Below, in pieces: positions 9,001-15,893 of a DNA stretch of 64,000 bases (its first letter is position 1; every line of letters begins with the position of its first letter). The stretch is from Dolomitihabitans soli. GTDB taxonomy: Bacteria; Actinomycetota; Actinomycetes; Streptosporangiales; Streptosporangiaceae. The notes under the pieces were generated by a model. The model did no database searches, was not told the origin of the DNA, and saw only the letters and a list, made by a program, of their open reading frames with translations. The translations under genes were made by a program, and so were the position numbers. The stretch is taken from positions 248,001-312,000 of the forward strand of contig NZ_JAKNTW010000004.1 in assembly GCF_022213955.1 (NCBI RefSeq), read 5' to 3'.

Positions 9001-10077
9001 CTCGGGTACGGGATCCACCTGGTCGCGACGGGCAACAAGTGGACCGAGTTCCGCTCCGCCGTACGGGACCTGTTCGCGACCCGGCTGGAGTTGAAGCTCG
9101 GCGACCCGTTCGAGTCGGAGATCAACCGCAAGATCGCGGCGAACGTGCCCGAGGGGGCGCCCGGGCGGGGGCTGACCCGCGAGGGCATGCACTTCCTCGC
9201 GGCGCTGCCCCGGGTGGACGGCCGGCAGGCGGTCGAGGACCTGGCCGCGGGGGTGCGCGAACTCGCCGCCGCCATGGCCGAGGCGTGGCAGGGGCCCGCC
9301 GCCCCTCCCGTACGGCTGCTGCCCGGCCTGCTGCCCTTCCACACGCTTCCCGGACCGGCGGAGACCGGGCCGAAGATCCCCATCGGCATCGACGAGGCCG
9401 CCCTGGCTCCCGTCCTGCTCGATTTCGACGCCGACCCGCACTTCGTGGTCTTCGGCGACAACGAGAGCGGCAAGTCCAACCTGCTGCGGGTGATCGCGGA
9501 GAGCATCGTGGCCAGGCACACGCCCGGCGAGGCGCGGATGGTCGTCATCGACTACCGGCGCTCGCTGCTGGACACCGCCGACACCGAGCACCGCATCGGC
9601 TACGCCGCGTCGAGCACGGCCGCCGCCGCCCTGGTGAACAGCCTGCGCGAGGTGCTGATGACCCGGCTGCCGCCCGCGAACCTGACCTCGGAGCAGCTGC
9701 GCTCGCGTAGCTGGTGGACCGGCCAGGACCTCTACATCGTCGTGGACGACTACGACCTGGTGGCCACCTCCGCCAACCCGCTGGCGCCGCTCGGCGACCT
9801 GCTCCCGCAGGCGCGCGACATCGGGCTGCACCTGGTCCTCGGGCGGACGATGGGCGGCGCGGGGCGGGCCATGATGGACCCGGTGGTGCGGCGGCTGAAG
9901 GAGATGGCGAGCCCCGCGCTGATGATGTCCGGCTCCAGGGACGAAGGCCAGCTCTTCGGCAACGTCCGCCCCCAGTCCCTGCCCACCGGCCGGGGATACC
10001 ACGTCGACCGGCGCTCGGGGGCCCGGCTGATCCAGTCGGCCTACCTCGCACCCTCGGACCGGCCGCCCGCCGCCTGA
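6064..10077 (+). CDS. eccC: Type VII secretion ATPase EccC (fused EccCa-EccCb)
   Basis: EccC is the motor that binds WXG100 substrates and drives their export. The 1337-residue product begins with a cytosolic stub and two membrane helices (about residues 38-85), then a DUF domain and three FtsK/SpoIIIE-type ATPase domains. Walker A sites are G-A-T-G-S-G-K-S (about 489-496), G-A-P-Q-T-G-K-S (about 846) and G-D-N-E-S-G-K-S (about 1131). Walker B-like strands are L-V-L-D-E-F, L-V-I-D-G-W and I-V-V-D-D-Y, so only the first keeps the classical D-E. All three domains are in one chain, unlike the split EccCa/EccCb of ESX-1. ATG 6064 follows a GGGGCGGG ribosome site. Confidence 0.95.
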   Translation: MSNSTIIVRRPERRPAPEPPTGEVILESPPEIPETIPGGGLTQMLTYLPMLAGAGAMGLMFTAGGRTNPLMLVASGLFAVSMVGMSLGQVARQSGERKGRINGQRRDYFRYLTQVRRRVRKAAVRQREAMTWNHPDPATLWSVVMSSRLWERRPRDEDFCVVRIGTSAQRLAITLVPPESKPVEDLDPMSAGALRRFVRTHGTVPDLPVALALHSFARIVPTGEPEPVRDLVRSVIAQLVSLHSPDELRISVCASPERIADWDWVKWLPHALHPAEQDGAGAVRLITRSLGELDELLGGELKDRPRFSRGMSAEALPYHVVILDGGSVTAGAQLSTDPIEGVTVIDLSGEVTDAVPAQVTLRLEVTAELVARIREDEMGKPVGTPLGRPDRFDVTCARALARQLAPLRTGVSGGETEATEDALAADMTLTDLLRLGDARGLEPSVTWQQRPARNRLRVPIGVGGDGRPVELDIKEAAQGGMGPHGLVIGATGSGKSELLRTLVLALAVTHSSEVLNFVLVDFKGGATFLGLDTLPHVSAVITNLEDELPLVDRMYDALHGEMVRRQELLRSAGNYASVRDYEHAREQGTPLVPISTLFLVLDEFSELLSAKPEFAELFVMIGRLGRSLGVHLLLASQRLEQGRLRGLDTHLSYRIGLRTFSAMESRAVLGVADAYSLPSEPGNGYLMFETTGMTRFKAAYVSGRYQPVRQEQAAPRHRGHQGKIVWYGAERVPLPALADPGPAAPGAAEPAPQETLLDIVVRRLTGKGPAAHRIWLPPLAEPATLDQLLPELERTATHGLTAAGTSQDRPGRLHAVAGIVDRPFDQRRDPYWLDLSGAAGNAALVGAPQTGKSTLLRTLIVSLALTHTPREVQFYCLDFGGGTLSSLAGLPHVGGVASRLDGDRVRRTVAEVTGLLERRERMFVERGIDSVATYRRMRARGELPDDEWGDVFLVIDGWSTLRQEFDALEPAVTDLAARGLGYGIHLVATGNKWTEFRSAVRDLFATRLELKLGDPFESEINRKIAANVPEGAPGRGLTREGMHFLAALPRVDGRQAVEDLAAGVRELAAAMAEAWQGPAAPPVRLLPGLLPFHTLPGPAETGPKIPIGIDEAALAPVLLDFDADPHFVVFGDNESGKSNLLRVIAESIVARHTPGEARMVVIDYRRSLLDTADTEHRIGYAASSTAAAALVNSLREVLMTRLPPANLTSEQLRSRSWWTGQDLYIVVDDYDLVATSANPLAPLGDLLPQARDIGLHLVLGRTMGGAGRAMMDPVVRRLKEMASPALMMSGSRDEGQLFGNVRPQSLPTGRGYHVDRRSGARLIQSAYLAPSDRPPAA

Positions 10078-10082
10078 CACCC

Positions 10083-10152
10083 GCCACCTGAGCCCGGCCA
10101 CCTGACCTCTGGCACCTGACCCCGGCCAGCTGAGTCCGGCCGGCTGAGTCCG
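10083..10152 (+). repeat. Five tandem 14-bp units after eccC
   Basis: Just past the eccC stop are five head-to-tail 14-base units: GCCACCTGAGCCCG, GCCACCTGACCTCT, GGCACCTGACCCCG, GCCAGCTGAGTCCG and GCCGGCTGAGTCCG. The last three bases of eccC and the following bases look like part of a further worn unit. It is a noncoding minisatellite-like array, probably neutral. Confidence 0.8.
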
Positions 10153-10176
10153 CCCGCCGGACACGAACGGGCGGGC
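10152..10176 (+). terminator. Possible terminator of eccC
   Basis: GCCCGCC (10152-10158) and GGCGGGC (10170-10176) form a perfect 7-bp GC stem with an 11-nt loop, followed by AGGGTTT. It lies between eccC and the converging gene at 10263. The T-tract is short, so the call is moderate. Confidence 0.4.
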
Positions 10177-10262
10177 AGGGTTTCCGGAAGTCGCTGTTCA
10201 CAGCCGCCGGCGGATGACCTGGACGGACTCCGGCCGCCCGGCGGGATCGCTGGTCGCGGCGG

Positions 10263-11552
10263 TCAGGAGATGACGGGCGGGCTGGTGTCGCGTCTCCGGC
10301 CCCAGAAGTCCTCGTCGTCCGGGGGGAGAGCCGGGCCCGTGGTGTGCTGGGTCTCGCCGCCCTGCGCGCCGCCCGCCCCGCCCATCGGCAGGAACGGGAA
10401 GCCGCCGCCGTGGCCCGCACCCGCCGCGCCGCCGGCCGGGCCGCCGCCGACCACGGGGACCGTGCCGGGGCGGACGTCCGCGGTCCCGTGCGGCGCGGGG
10501 TTCACCCGTGGTTCCTGGCGGGCGCCGGGCTCCGTGGTGTTCGTCTGCGGGCCGTACGGGCCGCTCTCCGGCTTGGGCGACGTGTTCGCGTTGCGGGTCT
10601 CGGGGACCGGCGTTCTGGTCTCGGGGACCGGCGTGCGGGTGTCCGGGGGGCGCACGGTGTCAGCAGGCGGCGTGGCGGGCCGGTCGGGCACCGGTTCGGG
10701 AACCTTGGTCTGCGGGGCCTGGCCGGGAGGCGGCTGCGTCCCGGCGAGGCCGGTCTTTCCGTCGTCCTTCCCCGCGGGGCCGTCCTGCCCGGCCTCCCCG
10801 CCGACCGGTGGAAAGGCCGGGCCCTGGGCGCCTGTGCCACCTGGGTCGGGTCCCTGAGACGGGGAGCCGGTGGCGGCGAGACCGCCGGGGATGTTCGAGG
10901 AGTGCGGGCCCGGCGACGGCGTGGTGTGGACGGCCGACTGTACGGCGTGGCCGGTGGTGCCGCCCGGCGGACGCGGCTGGGCGTCGCCCCCGGGCGGAGG
11001 CTGAACCGCCGGCGGGCCGGCCGCGGCGAGTGCGGAGTCCCACGGCAACGTCGGCGGCAGCGCGTCGTGTGCCCGGCCGAGGCTGCCGTTGAGCTCGCCC
11101 ATGATCTTCTGGGCCTTCTGGTCGCCGTTCGGCCCCACCAGAACCTGGCCGGAGCCGTAGTCTCCGTCGATGTACTCCGGCTCGGTGGCGCCCTCGAAGG
11201 ACGCCTTGGTGCTCGCCAGCGCCTGGGCGGCCGGGCGGATCGCGGCGGGGATGACCCCGACGGCGTCGTGCAGGCTCTCGACGTAGCGCTGGATCCGCTC
11301 CATGCGGCCCAGCGCCTCCCTGGCCGACTCCCCGCCCCAGGTGTCCTCCGCGACCAGCTTCGTCGCGTACGAGCTGAGGTCCATGAACGCCCTGTACAGC
11401 ACCTCGGCGGTGGCCTCGTAGCCGGCCGCGACCGCCTCGAACCGCGGCGGGTCGGCCGACTGGACCAGTCCTCTGATCTGGTCGCGCCCGCCGTACGCCT
11501 CGCCGGGGACGTGTGGGAGCGAGCCCTGCCTGATCGGTGGCGGCTCGCCCAC
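10263..11552 (-). CDS. WXG-like T7SS protein with Pro/Gly-rich region and acidic WG tail
   Basis: The 429-residue product has an all-helical N-terminal domain of about 170 residues with W-G-G near residue 73, as in PPE/WXG-type ESX proteins. A long Pro/Thr/Gly-rich low-complexity region (about 180-400) follows, with a repeated V-P-E-T-R-T-P element. The tail is D-D-E-D-F-W-G-R-R-R followed by S-P-P-V-I-S. There is no signal peptide. The second of two adjacent GTG codons (11552) has the better spacing from AGGAG; the first (11555) is possible. It is the last gene of the leftward Esx operon. It shares its tail with the product of the gene at 14697. Confidence 0.75.
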   Translation of the reverse strand: MGEPPPIRQGSLPHVPGEAYGGRDQIRGLVQSADPPRFEAVAAGYEATAEVLYRAFMDLSSYATKLVAEDTWGGESAREALGRMERIQRYVESLHDAVGVIPAAIRPAAQALASTKASFEGATEPEYIDGDYGSGQVLVGPNGDQKAQKIMGELNGSLGRAHDALPPTLPWDSALAAAGPPAVQPPPGGDAQPRPPGGTTGHAVQSAVHTTPSPGPHSSNIPGGLAATGSPSQGPDPGGTGAQGPAFPPVGGEAGQDGPAGKDDGKTGLAGTQPPPGQAPQTKVPEPVPDRPATPPADTVRPPDTRTPVPETRTPVPETRNANTSPKPESGPYGPQTNTTEPGARQEPRVNPAPHGTADVRPGTVPVVGGGPAGGAAGAGHGGGFPFLPMGGAGGAQGGETQHTTGPALPPDDEDFWGRRRDTSPPVIS

Positions 11553-11562
11553 CACACACTCC

Positions 11563-11982
11563 TCAGCTTGATTTCGGGGTGCTCGCGACAGCCTGGAGAT
11601 CGCCGTTCTCGAAGGCGTCCGCCGTGCCGTTGACGTTGTCGATCACCTGTTGGACCTGTTGGATCACCAACTGGAGCGTCTGCCGCGTCGCGTCGTCGCC
11701 GCGCAGCAGCGCCGCCTCGTAGCCCGCCGCGACGTCCCAGTTTCCCGCTGCGCCGGCGGGAAACGCGGGCAGCGCCCCCAGCGCCGCCTCCAGGGGAGCC
11801 AACACGTCCTGCGACATCCGGCCCGCGAGTGTTCGCAAGGTGTCGGGCTTGCACACGATCCGATCGCCCGCCGTCGAGGGATCGATCCGGTACCACTCCC
11901 AGTCCCGCCCCAGCAGCAGCTCGTCCATGCCCATGGAGAGTTCGGGGCCGGGATCAGGGGAGATCAGGTCGAGCGGGTCCAT
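11563..11982 (-). CDS. T7SS-associated helical protein
   Basis: The 139-residue product has a short acidic N-terminus (M-D-P-L-D-L-I-S-P) and a helical body of about 90 residues ending in a Gln/Asn-rich helix (V-I-Q-Q-V-Q-Q-V-I-D-N-V). It is the size of a WXG100-related protein but lacks a clear W-x-G. The ATG at 11982 overlaps the stop of the preceding WXG100 gene (TGATG), so the genes are translationally coupled; GTG codons six and three bases upstream are alternatives. It probably belongs to the Esx export module as a substrate, chaperone or partner; which cannot be told from sequence. Confidence 0.65.
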   Translation of the reverse strand: MDPLDLISPDPGPELSMGMDELLLGRDWEWYRIDPSTAGDRIVCKPDTLRTLAGRMSQDVLAPLEAALGALPAFPAGAAGNWDVAAGYEAALLRGDDATRQTLQLVIQQVQQVIDNVNGTADAFENGDLQAVASTPKSS

Positions 11983-12275
11983 CACCACCGGGCGACGTTC
12001 TGCCTCTCGGCTTCCTGCAGGATGTCATTGGCGTTCTGCATGGTCGGCGCGAGCCGCTGGAAGGTCGCCGAGACCTGCAACTGCGCCTGGTCCCACTTCA
12101 GCTTCTCCTCGCGGTACACGTCTCCGGCCGCCCCCTGCCAGGTCTCCAGCACCTTGAGGTCGTTCTCCATGTCCTCAAGCTCACCCATGAACTGGGTGTA
12201 GGCGCTGTTCAGCTCCTCGGCCAGGCTGTTCATACCATCGAAGTGGGCGGAGATCCGCTCCCCCGGGTTCGGCAT
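11982..12275 (-). CDS. WXG100 family protein (EsxA-like)
   Basis: The 97-residue product is a classical WXG100 helical hairpin with W46-Q47-G48 at the turn between two long amphipathic helices (about 8-42 and 50-92). Such proteins form antiparallel dimers and are exported through EccC. It starts at ATG 12275 after GAGGAAGAG; the open frame upstream to 12335 lacks a good start. It lies 34 bp downstream of a second WXG100 gene, the usual esxB-esxA arrangement. I saw no C-terminal Y-x-x-x-D/E signal, so that may be supplied by the partner or by another substrate. Confidence 0.88.
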   Translation of the reverse strand: MPNPGERISAHFDGMNSLAEELNSAYTQFMGELEDMENDLKVLETWQGAAGDVYREEKLKWDQAQLQVSATFQRLAPTMQNANDILQEAERQNVARW

Positions 12276-12309
12276 CGTTCTCTTCCTCTCCGTCGAGACC
12301 GGCTGTGAC

Positions 12310-12639
12310 TTAGACGACCGCTGCCGGGTCGCCACCCAATGCGGCCTTGAGCTGCTGGGTGAGCTCCTCGGCGGATGTCTGGGAATTCTGGTAGGAGATG
12401 TCGCTGTCCTTGAGCGTCGTCGCGATCCTCTCCAGCGACCTGATCACCGCGGTGAACTGCGGGTCCCACTCGTTGACGACCTGGCTGAACGCGGTCGCGG
12501 CCGTACCCGTCCAGACAGTGCCGACGCTCCCGTTGAGTTCCCGCAGCCGCGTCTGGATCTGCACGATGAACGCGTGTGCGTCCGACGCACGCGTGGCCGC
12601 CAGAAGCTGGCTTCCATCGTCGTACTGCTGTTGCTGCAC
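12310..12639 (-). CDS. WXG100 family protein (EsxB-like)
   Basis: The roughly 109-residue product shows a helical hairpin with the W-T-G turn near residue 43 (T-V-W-T-G-T-A-A-T-A-F). It is the first gene of the leftward Esx operon and probably pairs with the WXG100 protein encoded 34 bp downstream. Two consecutive GTG codons (12642, 12639) follow GGAGGTGA; the second has six-base spacing and is preferred. A promoter-like sequence lies about 65 bp upstream. Confidence 0.87.
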   Translation of the reverse strand: MQQQQYDDGSQLLAATRASDAHAFIVQIQTRLRELNGSVGTVWTGTAATAFSQVVNEWDPQFTAVIRSLERIATTLKDSDISYQNSQTSAEELTQQLKAALGGDPAAVV

Positions 12640-12701
12640 CACTCACCTCCGCGAGTTCCCCCGTGGAGGCCCGGACAAGAACTCCCCCACTATGAAAAGA
12701 G

Positions 12702-12731
12702 AGACTAGGGGTAGAAATAACACCCCATCAA
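12702..12731 (-). promoter_or_regulatory. Putative promoter of the Esx operon with an embedded inverted repeat
   Basis: On the leftward strand TTGATG (12731-12726) and TAGTCT (12707-12702) are separated by 18 bp and resemble -35 and -10 boxes. Between them GGGGT and ACCCC (12722-12726 and 12708-12712) form a perfect inverted repeat around a 9-base AT-rich spacer, a natural place for a repressor. The surrounding 100 bp are markedly AT-rich for this genome. Confidence 0.45.
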
Positions 12732-12777
12732 CTACTTACAAGGATTCTGAACATTTACTTCGTCTCTTGACATGAAA

Positions 12778-14028
12778 CTATTCAATAAATCCTGAAACGC
12801 CAGGGCGCCAGCGCCTGCGCCTGCCGCGTGGGACCGTCACCGCCACGAAGATCACCAGCGCACTCACCGCGACCGCGACCGCCGCGACCCCGATCGCGAT
12901 CGACAGCATCCGCTCGTCCGGCGGAACCCGCTTGGCCACGATGACCGGCTGGGCTCTGAAGGAGCGCCGCACACCGTCGGGCAGCGCCGCGCTCACCGCC
13001 TGCGCCGGGTTCACCATGCCCGCCCCGGTCCCCGCCGCGCCCCCGCCGTCGGCCGTGGCCTCGATCCGCCGCTTCACCTGCCACAGGTCCAGCCCGGGGT
13101 GACGCGCCCTGACCAGCGCCGCCACCCCCGCGACGTACGGCGTGGCGAAGCTCGTGCCCTCCAGACCGGTCCGGTAGCCGCCACCCGTCCAGATGCTCGT
13201 GATCTCCGCGCCGGGAGCGGTGACCGAGACCGTGGTCGCGCCGTTGGAGAACTCCGAGCGGGAGCTGTCACGGGAGGCCGACCCGACCGCGATGACGCCG
13301 GGGTAGTTCGCCGGATAGGCCGGTGTGGTGCTCCCACCACCCTCCTTCTCGACGTTGCCCGCCGCCGCGACGATCACGACGTCCTTCCCCTGGGCGTAGG
13401 TGACGGCGGCCTTGAGGTCGGCCTGGTCGGACGCCTGCACCGACACGTTCACGACGTCCGCGCCGAGGTCGGCCGCCCGCCTGATCCCTTCGGCGAGCCT
13501 GGACACCCTCCCGTCCCGCTGGTCCGTCTGCTTGACGGCCACGATCCGGACGTCCGGCGCCACGCCGAGAAACGGCACGCCGCGCGCGGTCAGGTCGCGG
13601 GCCGCGATGATCCCCGCAACGGCCGTACCGTGCCCGACGCAGTCGCGCGCGCCCGTCCCCGTGAGGTCCACGGTGTCCGTCACCCTGCCCGCGAGCTGCG
13701 GATGGGAGGCGTCCACCCCGCTGTCGACCACCGCGACGACCACCCCCTCACCCCGGGTGAGCTTCCACGCCTGCCTGAACTTCAGCCGCTCCTGCGGCCA
13801 CGGGATGCCTTCGACGTCGCGAACCCCGGGCTCCGGCGTGCAGGCCGGAGCCACTCGGGACGCGGCCGACGCGGCCGGCGCCGCCGGCATCCCCGAGACC
13901 ACCATGACAGCGGCACAGACGGCGACCGTGTTTCCCCGGCGCGGCCGTAAATTTTCCCGCCGACCGAACATTTCCAGAAATCGTGAAATATAAGTCGCGC
14001 AGCCGAATAAACTGCTATAGACCGTCAT
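12778..14028 (-). CDS. mycP: Mycosin, subtilisin-like T7SS protease MycP
   Basis: Mycosins are membrane-anchored S8 serine proteases needed for ESX activity and stability. In this 416-residue product the triad is visible: Asp102 in V-V-D-S-G-V-D, His133 in G-H-G-T-A-V-A-G and Ser293 in G-T-S-F-A-T-P, with the oxyanion Asn225 in A-A-A-G-N. A hydrophobic export segment lies at about 33-58 and a C-terminal transmembrane helix at about 374-400, followed by an Arg-rich cytosolic end, as in known mycosins. ATG 14028 has an AGGAGAGG site nine bases upstream; an internal Met20 is a weaker alternative. It is divergent from the gene at 14143. Confidence 0.93.
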   Translation of the reverse strand: MTVYSSLFGCATYISRFLEMFGRRENLRPRRGNTVAVCAAVMVVSGMPAAPAASAASRVAPACTPEPGVRDVEGIPWPQERLKFRQAWKLTRGEGVVVAVVDSGVDASHPQLAGRVTDTVDLTGTGARDCVGHGTAVAGIIAARDLTARGVPFLGVAPDVRIVAVKQTDQRDGRVSRLAEGIRRAADLGADVVNVSVQASDQADLKAAVTYAQGKDVVIVAAAGNVEKEGGGSTTPAYPANYPGVIAVGSASRDSSRSEFSNGATTVSVTAPGAEITSIWTGGGYRTGLEGTSFATPYVAGVAALVRARHPGLDLWQVKRRIEATADGGGAAGTGAGMVNPAQAVSAALPDGVRRSFRAQPVIVAKRVPPDERMLSIAIGVAAVAVAVSALVIFVAVTVPRGRRRRWRPGVSGFIE

Positions 14029-14142
14029 AGGCGGCCTCTCCTAACATTTCCTCACTTGCCGTATATGCTGACATCAACGTGGGATATCTGTAATAACATC
14101 TACGGCGAATGCATTCTGACGTATGGCGTCAAGGGGGATTCG

Positions 14143-14685
14143 ATGGTCGCGCCACTTGTCATCGGCGCCGTCCTCGGCGGGGCGGCACTCGTGGGCCTGC
14201 TCGCGGGCGACTCGGCTCAGGACCCGGAGGCGGCGAAGCGGGAGTTCTGGGAGGACTACCACAACACGCTGAACACCATGCACGCCCCACCCGCGCCACC
14301 TTCGGTCAAGACGCACGACGACTGGCTCAACGCGATGCGGGTCGACCCCTCCCTGGTGCGGGAGGAGACCTTCATCAATCCCGAGGCGTTCAAGGCGATC
14401 ACCGACGAGCTCCAGCGCGACCTCGACCAGTTCAAGGGCGACGGCGACGGGGCCCTGCAACGGATACTGCAGGAACGCCTGGCCCCGCAGGACGGCGACT
14501 TCGGCAGCTGGCCGACCGCTCACGAGATGCAGCCGATGGTCGCGCAGTGCCAGTCAACCACCGCCTCGGTCCTCTCCGAGGCGCTCATCCAGTACGAAGC
14601 GATCGTCCAGGCCCTCCGTGCCTGTGCCGACAACAGCAGGGCGCACGACGAGAAGAGCGCCGCGGACATCGCCCAGCACACCTGA
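14143..14685 (+). CDS. T7SS-associated protein with N-terminal hydrophobic segment
   Basis: The 180-residue product opens with a hydrophobic stretch (P-L-V-I-G-A-V-L-G-G-A-A-L-V-G-L-L-A-G, residues 4-22) without a cleavage site, followed by a helical, charged domain. ATG 14143 is chosen because AAGGGGGA precedes it by four bases; the upstream frame to 14056 looks noncoding. It lies 11 bp before the WXG-like gene at 14697 and diverges from mycP, so it is part of the secretion locus. The family is unknown to me; it may be a membrane-tethered partner of the following protein. Confidence 0.65.
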   Translation: MVAPLVIGAVLGGAALVGLLAGDSAQDPEAAKREFWEDYHNTLNTMHAPPAPPSVKTHDDWLNAMRVDPSLVREETFINPEAFKAITDELQRDLDQFKGDGDGALQRILQERLAPQDGDFGSWPTAHEMQPMVAQCQSTTASVLSEALIQYEAIVQALRACADNSRAHDEKSAADIAQHT

Positions 14686-14696
14686 CGGAGGACGAG

Positions 14697-15893
14697 ATGG
14701 TCGGCGACGCGGGCGGCGAGCAGAGCCACCCCCTCAGGTCGGGCGTGAAACGACCCGAGATCGAGCATCCCTACCAGACACACGACGAGGTCCGGAAGGT
14801 GCTGGGCCACGACGCGTCGACGATCAACACGGGCGGCGTCATCGCCGCCGGGCAGGGGTACGAGGACATCCGCACCCGCTGCGTGCAGTCAGTCGAGACG
14901 CTGCGCAGGCAGGCGGAGGTCATCGCCGAGAACTGGGGCGGCGAGGCGGCCCGTAAGGCACTCGACGACGTCCAGAAGCTCCAGGAGACCCTGGCGAACG
15001 TCAAGTGGACGTCCGAGCAGATCGCCCCCCGCCTGCGCTGGTGCGGCGAGACCCTGCTGCCGTTCTTCGTGCAGCACCTGCCCGAGCGGGGCGACGAGGT
15101 GGCCCGGGTCCACCTCCAGGAGCTCAACCGGCGCCTGGTGGGCGACGTCTACGACCCGACTCCCCTGTTCCTGCGGCAGGACCTCCCGGCCGTGACGCCC
15201 GGCGACGATCCGGGGGCGACCGACCGGTCCGGCCTCGGCGGCCTGAACGGGCTCGGCGGCCTCGGATCCTCTCCCGGACTCGGCGGCGTCCCCGACCCTT
15301 ACGGCTCCACCCCGCTGGACGGCGGCCTCGGCGACCTGACCGGGCCGCAGGAGCCCGGCGGCACCGTCCCGCCATGGCAGACGCCCGGCCCGGCCGGGCC
15401 GAACACCCCTGACCTGAACGGCCCGCGGGATCCCGGCGATCCGTCCTCCCCCGACCTTCCCGGGCCGCAGGTGCCGACCACGCAGAATCCCGACCTCAAC
15501 GCGGCGACCCGGCAACAGGTCCCCGAGTACGGCCGGCAGACCCAGCTCTCCGGAGTGCCCGAGACCGCCCTGACCAATCCCAACTTCGGCCCCAACGGAA
15601 CCAACGGAACCAACGGAACCAACGGAACCACCACCGGTCTGGGACCGTCGACCGGGACCGGCCCCGGGGGTCCTGCACCGGTCAGCGCCCAGGCCGGCGG
15701 GCCGGCGAACGGCGGCGTCGTCGCCGGGGGCCGGGGCGCGGGGGCCGCCGGGGGACCGTTCGGCATGATGCCGCCGATGATGGGCGGCGGGCAGCCGGGC
15801 CAGGAGCAGACCCAGAACCGCATCAGTTCCCTGCTGGAGGACGACGACATCTGGGGCACCGATGACGCCGGCTCGCCGGCAGTGCTCGATTGA
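14697..15893 (+). CDS. WXG-like T7SS protein with Gly/Pro-rich tail and acidic WG end
   Basis: The 398-residue product has a helical N-terminal domain of about 155 residues with W80-G81-G82 (A-E-N-W-G-G-E-A-A). A long Gly/Pro/Asn-rich region follows, including four N-G-T repeats at bases 15597-15632. It ends E-D-D-D-I-W-G-T-D-D then S-P-A-V-L-D, matching the tail of the protein encoded at 10263. ATG 14697 follows ACGGAGGACGAG. The stop overlaps the TTG start of the kinase gene. It is probably an exported or surface ESX protein. Confidence 0.75.
   Translation: MVGDAGGEQSHPLRSGVKRPEIEHPYQTHDEVRKVLGHDASTINTGGVIAAGQGYEDIRTRCVQSVETLRRQAEVIAENWGGEAARKALDDVQKLQETLANVKWTSEQIAPRLRWCGETLLPFFVQHLPERGDEVARVHLQELNRRLVGDVYDPTPLFLRQDLPAVTPGDDPGATDRSGLGGLNGLGGLGSSPGLGGVPDPYGSTPLDGGLGDLTGPQEPGGTVPPWQTPGPAGPNTPDLNGPRDPGDPSSPDLPGPQVPTTQNPDLNAATRQQVPEYGRQTQLSGVPETALTNPNFGPNGTNGTNGTNGTTTGLGPSTGTGPGGPAPVSAQAGGPANGGVVAGGRGAGAAGGPFGMMPPMMGGGQPGQEQTQNRISSLLEDDDIWGTDDAGSPAVLD

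Noticed and set aside
5998-10164. A 1388-codon open frame on the minus strand opposite eccC
   Set aside because: It mirrors the codon positions of eccC; its translation is a Gly/Arg/Ala/Gln-rich mix without domains, as expected from high-GC antisense frames.
15597-15632. The AACGGAACC tandem repeat as a mobile or regulatory repeat
   Set aside because: It is in frame and simply encodes Asn-Gly-Thr repeats in a low-complexity region.
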